Shown piece by piece: positions 43,670-45,208 of a DNA stretch of 45,208 nt; position 1 is the first letter of the stretch; every line of letters begins with the position of its first letter. The translations under genes were made by a program, and so were the position numbers. The DNA comes from Actinomycetota bacterium (GTDB lineage Bacteria > Actinomycetota > Acidimicrobiia > Acidimicrobiales > Ilumatobacteraceae). The stretch is taken from contig VFYV01000015.1 in assembly GCA_016871395.1 (NCBI GenBank), positions 1 through 45,208 of the forward strand, read 5' to 3'. Below the pieces are notes generated by a model. That model did not search any database. It was not told where the DNA came from and saw only the letters and a program-made list of their open reading frames with translations.

Positions 43670-43826
43670 GGGACGACCTTTCAGAGACATCACAGTCGGG
43701 AGGGCCCCGACGACACTCGGTTTTTGCCAGCGCACAACGGGAGCGCCGCGGATGCGAAAGAGCCGCGAAACCCCCATGCCCGGCAGTTCGCGTCATCGTG
43801 AGCTTCCGAGCGGTCGTACTAGAGAC

Positions 43827-43832
43827 AGGCTA
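43827..43832 (-). promoter_or_regulatory. Candidate -10 box of fbiC
   Basis: TAGCCT on the minus strand would give a leader of about 150 nt before the fbiC ATG. The 237-nt gap between fbiC and the next gene otherwise shows no gene. Confidence 0.35.
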
Positions 43833-43906
43833 CCACCCGGGCGGCCCTGAATTCCAGCGCAAGCAGATCGTGTTCGGGGCCCGCCGACTCGTCGGCGTGA
43901 CCTGTG

Positions 43907-44764
43907 TCAGTCTCGTTCCGTGAACGCCTCGAGGATGTTCTGCGTGGCCACACCCACGCGGTGGCCGGTGCGGGCGACGTAGCCCAACCGCACGCCGCTG
44001 AGAGGATCGCACACCGCGAAGAACTGTTCGTGACCATGTGTGTCGTCCACGAGCGCGGTCAAATCGGCCGAGTTCGACAACGCGTCGTGGGCGTAACGAG
44101 CGTTCAACACCTCGATGGCGACGTGATGAATGCCGGGTCCGTTGGCCTTCATGTGGTCGGCCACCGCTGGTCCGGCCTCGGCCGACACCAGCACGATCGT
44201 CACGCCACCGGAGACGAGCACCGCGATCCCCGGTCGTTCGGGATCGGTCGAAGTGGCGTGGAAGCCCAGGTTGTCGGTGAAATGTCTCAGCGAGCCGGCA
44301 AGATCGCCCACGGTGACCACCACGTGGTCGACGCGCGTCGACACGGTGTCGAGGGCGGTATGAATGTCCGACGGTGTGCCCCGACGATTGTCGCGTAGGG
44401 CCGACTTTTCGGGTGCGACGTCGGCACGGTGCCCAGCCACCTCGATGCGGTGGGTTTCGGCCAGCACGACCCGCATCACGTCCTCGACGAAGTCGGGGTC
44501 GATGCCGGAATCGATGGCCAACTGACGACGACTCTCGAGAACGTTGCGCACTCGATCGGGTTGGATGATGGGCGTGTCGCTGTGCTCCTTGAGATGCGCC
44601 ACTTCGTGGCACACCGCGATGCGCTGGGTGAGCACCGCGACCAATTGGCGATCGAGGTCGTCGATCCGCTGGCGTAGATCACCAAGGGTCGGGTTCACGG
44701 GTTGCGACTCGGCAGGCACATGGCTCGACACATTCTCAACCGTACCTTGCTCGGTGGTCGACAC
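43907..44764 (-). CDS. Chorismate mutase (AroQ) fused to a VOC domain
   Basis: A 285-residue fusion. Residues about 25-107 form an AroQ chorismate mutase, with R31, R48 and K59 matching the Escherichia coli active-site residues R11, R28 and K39. Residues 144-285 form a vicinal-oxygen-chelate domain resembling the N-terminal half of 4-hydroxyphenylpyruvate dioxygenase/hydroxymandelate synthase, with likely metal ligands H147 and H213 or H214. Chorismate mutase makes prephenate, the route to 4-hydroxyphenylpyruvate, so the two domains could act in one pathway. The GTG at 44764 gives the longest form; GTG at 44731 is favoured by a TACGGT box 7 nt upstream and would give 274 residues. Confidence 0.7.
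   Translation of the reverse strand: MSTTEQGTVENVSSHVPAESQPVNPTLGDLRQRIDDLDRQLVAVLTQRIAVCHEVAHLKEHSDTPIIQPDRVRNVLESRRQLAIDSGIDPDFVEDVMRVVLAETHRIEVAGHRADVAPEKSALRDNRRGTPSDIHTALDTVSTRVDHVVVTVGDLAGSLRHFTDNLGFHATSTDPERPGIAVLVSGGVTIVLVSAEAGPAVADHMKANGPGIHHVAIEVLNARYAHDALSNSADLTALVDDTHGHEQFFAVCDPLSGVRLGYVARTGHRVGVATQNILEAFTERD
44739..44744 (-). promoter_or_regulatory. Leaderless-type -10 box of the chorismate mutase-VOC gene
   Basis: On the minus strand TACGGT is followed by 7 nt and the in-frame GTG at 44731. It lies inside the longer annotated N terminus. Confidence 0.4.
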
Positions 44765-44882
44765 CGTTGCGATTGCTCGCTCACGGGCAACGACGAGCGC
44801 AGGTGGAGCCGGCGACGGGCCAAAGACGAGTGGCCGACCAGCGCACGACGATTGAACGATGGTTCTTCCCCGACAACGAAAA

Positions 44883-44907
44883 GGACCGGGTGCATGGCAC
44901 CCGGTCC
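44883..44907 (-). terminator. Intrinsic terminator, minus strand
   Basis: An 11-bp perfect stem GGACCGGGTGC/GCACCCGGTCC with a 3-nt loop. Read on the minus strand it is followed by TTTTCG. It ends transcription coming from the riboflavin synthase side, before the chorismate mutase-VOC gene. The stretch 44765-44882 shows no gene. Confidence 0.65.
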
Positions 44908-44962
44908 CGTTCGTACCTCGTGGTCAGCCGCGTGTCGGGCTGACTCGATCGTCAGGTCTGGA

Positions 44963-45100
44963 TCAGGCGACGCCCCACACAGCCAGGAACTGGTCGGCGT
45001 AGCCTTCCGGTCCCTTCCAGTTCTGCAGCGGGCTGCTATCCAGGCGGTCCTGGCGTTGAGGAAGTTGGCGGCGCGCCTGTCGCCGGCCGAAATCGGCTGA
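44963..45100 (-). pseudogene. Possible remnant or frameshifted short reading frame
   Basis: Minus-strand sequence between the riboflavin synthase stop and the terminator looks coding, but not in a single frame. The last 20 codons before TGA (44963-44965) have G or C in most third positions and read LQNWKGPEGYADQFLAVWGV. Upstream of about 45045 a different frame looks better (AANFLNARTAW). No start codon with a ribosome binding site is visible. It may be a decayed gene tail or a sequencing frameshift. Confidence 0.25.
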
Positions 45101-45208
45101 CTACTTCTGATACGGCTCGACCAGGCGCTCGATGTGCTTGGCCAACACGTCCATCTCCAGGTTCACCTTCGAGCCCGCGGGTCGGAAACCGAGCGTGGTC
45201 ACTTCGGC
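45101..45208 (-). CDS. ribE: Riboflavin synthase alpha subunit, 3' end only
   Basis: The last 35 codons of a gene entering from the right edge, ending with TAG (45103-45101). The frame reads VTTLGFRPAGSKVNLEMDVLAKHIERLVEPYQK-like, and VNLEMDVLAKHIERL is the C-terminal signature of trimeric riboflavin synthase alpha (VNLE-D-x-x-K/R-Y-x-E-R). The enzyme dismutates two lumazines into riboflavin. The start lies beyond the window. Confidence 0.8.
   Translation of the reverse strand, partial: AEVTTLGFRPAGSKVNLEMDVLAKHIERLVEPYQK

Noticed and set aside
43670-43777. Longer FbiC start at 43777
   Set aside because: No ribosome binding site there, the added residues are unlike the family, and GAAAGG fits the ATG at 43669.
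44702-45100. Plus-strand open frame of 132 codons near the right edge
   Set aside because: It crosses a strong minus-strand terminator hairpin and overlaps the start of the chorismate mutase-VOC gene; it is Arg-rich with no recognisable domain.

Overview
The window (about 45 kb, GC-rich) reads as chromosomal sequence of a high-GC actinobacterium, most probably of the Acidimicrobiia type. The evidence is the conserved actinobacterial gene order from comM-dprA through rpsB-tsf-pyrH-frr-cdsA-dxr-M50 protease-ispG to rimP-nusA-ylxR-infB-rbfA-truB-ribF, a WhiG/FliA-type sigma factor, a fused F420 enzyme (FbiC), a DsbA-family protein resembling the mycothiol-linked Rv2466c group, and many transcripts that seem to start at the start codon. 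The taxonomic call is inference; no rRNA is present.

Layout. 1-296: the end of a cysteine-synthase-family gene. 365-6204: a tightly overlapping four-gene cassette encoding a Cas4-like Fe-S nuclease, a 501-aa protein of unknown function, an SF1/UPF1-like helicase and a RecB-like Fe-S nuclease fused to an RNase H-like domain. This is the most novel-looking part of the window. 6217-7373: an EamA exporter and a Dabb protein (minus strand). 7470-9752: murI-rph-rdgB. 9757-10919: a D-threonine-aldolase-like enzyme directly behind a tRNA-Leu(UAG). 10954-11244: an EthD-like protein. 11255-14843: a SufR-like Fe-S regulator divergent from two PLP enzymes. 14840-16464: beta-carbonic anhydrase, clpP and a lipoprotein. 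16593-21727: comM, dprA, xerC, a sigma factor and a degenerate LytM/M23 protein. 21847-29890: translation, UMP kinase, phospholipid and isoprenoid genes. 29918-32882: proS-manA, inverted relative to the surrounding block. 33040-41142: the nusA-infB operon, rbfA-truB and ribF. 41177-45208: fbiC, a chorismate mutase-VOC fusion and the end of riboflavin synthase, all on the minus strand.

How it works together. Most genes are housekeeping: ribosome and translation factors, MEP isoprenoid pathway (dxr, ispG), CDP-DAG synthesis, DNA uptake/recombination (comM, dprA, xerC), flavin and F420 cofactors. The four-gene cassette looks like a DNA-processing machine with two nuclease subunits, a motor and an unknown partner, sitting among housekeeping genes rather than in a phage or defence island. 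Genes inside operons carry Shine-Dalgarno sites. First genes of operons instead repeatedly show a TAnnnT (or CAnnnT) box 6-8 nt before the start codon, which is the signature of leaderless transcription. No transposase, CRISPR array or prophage was seen.
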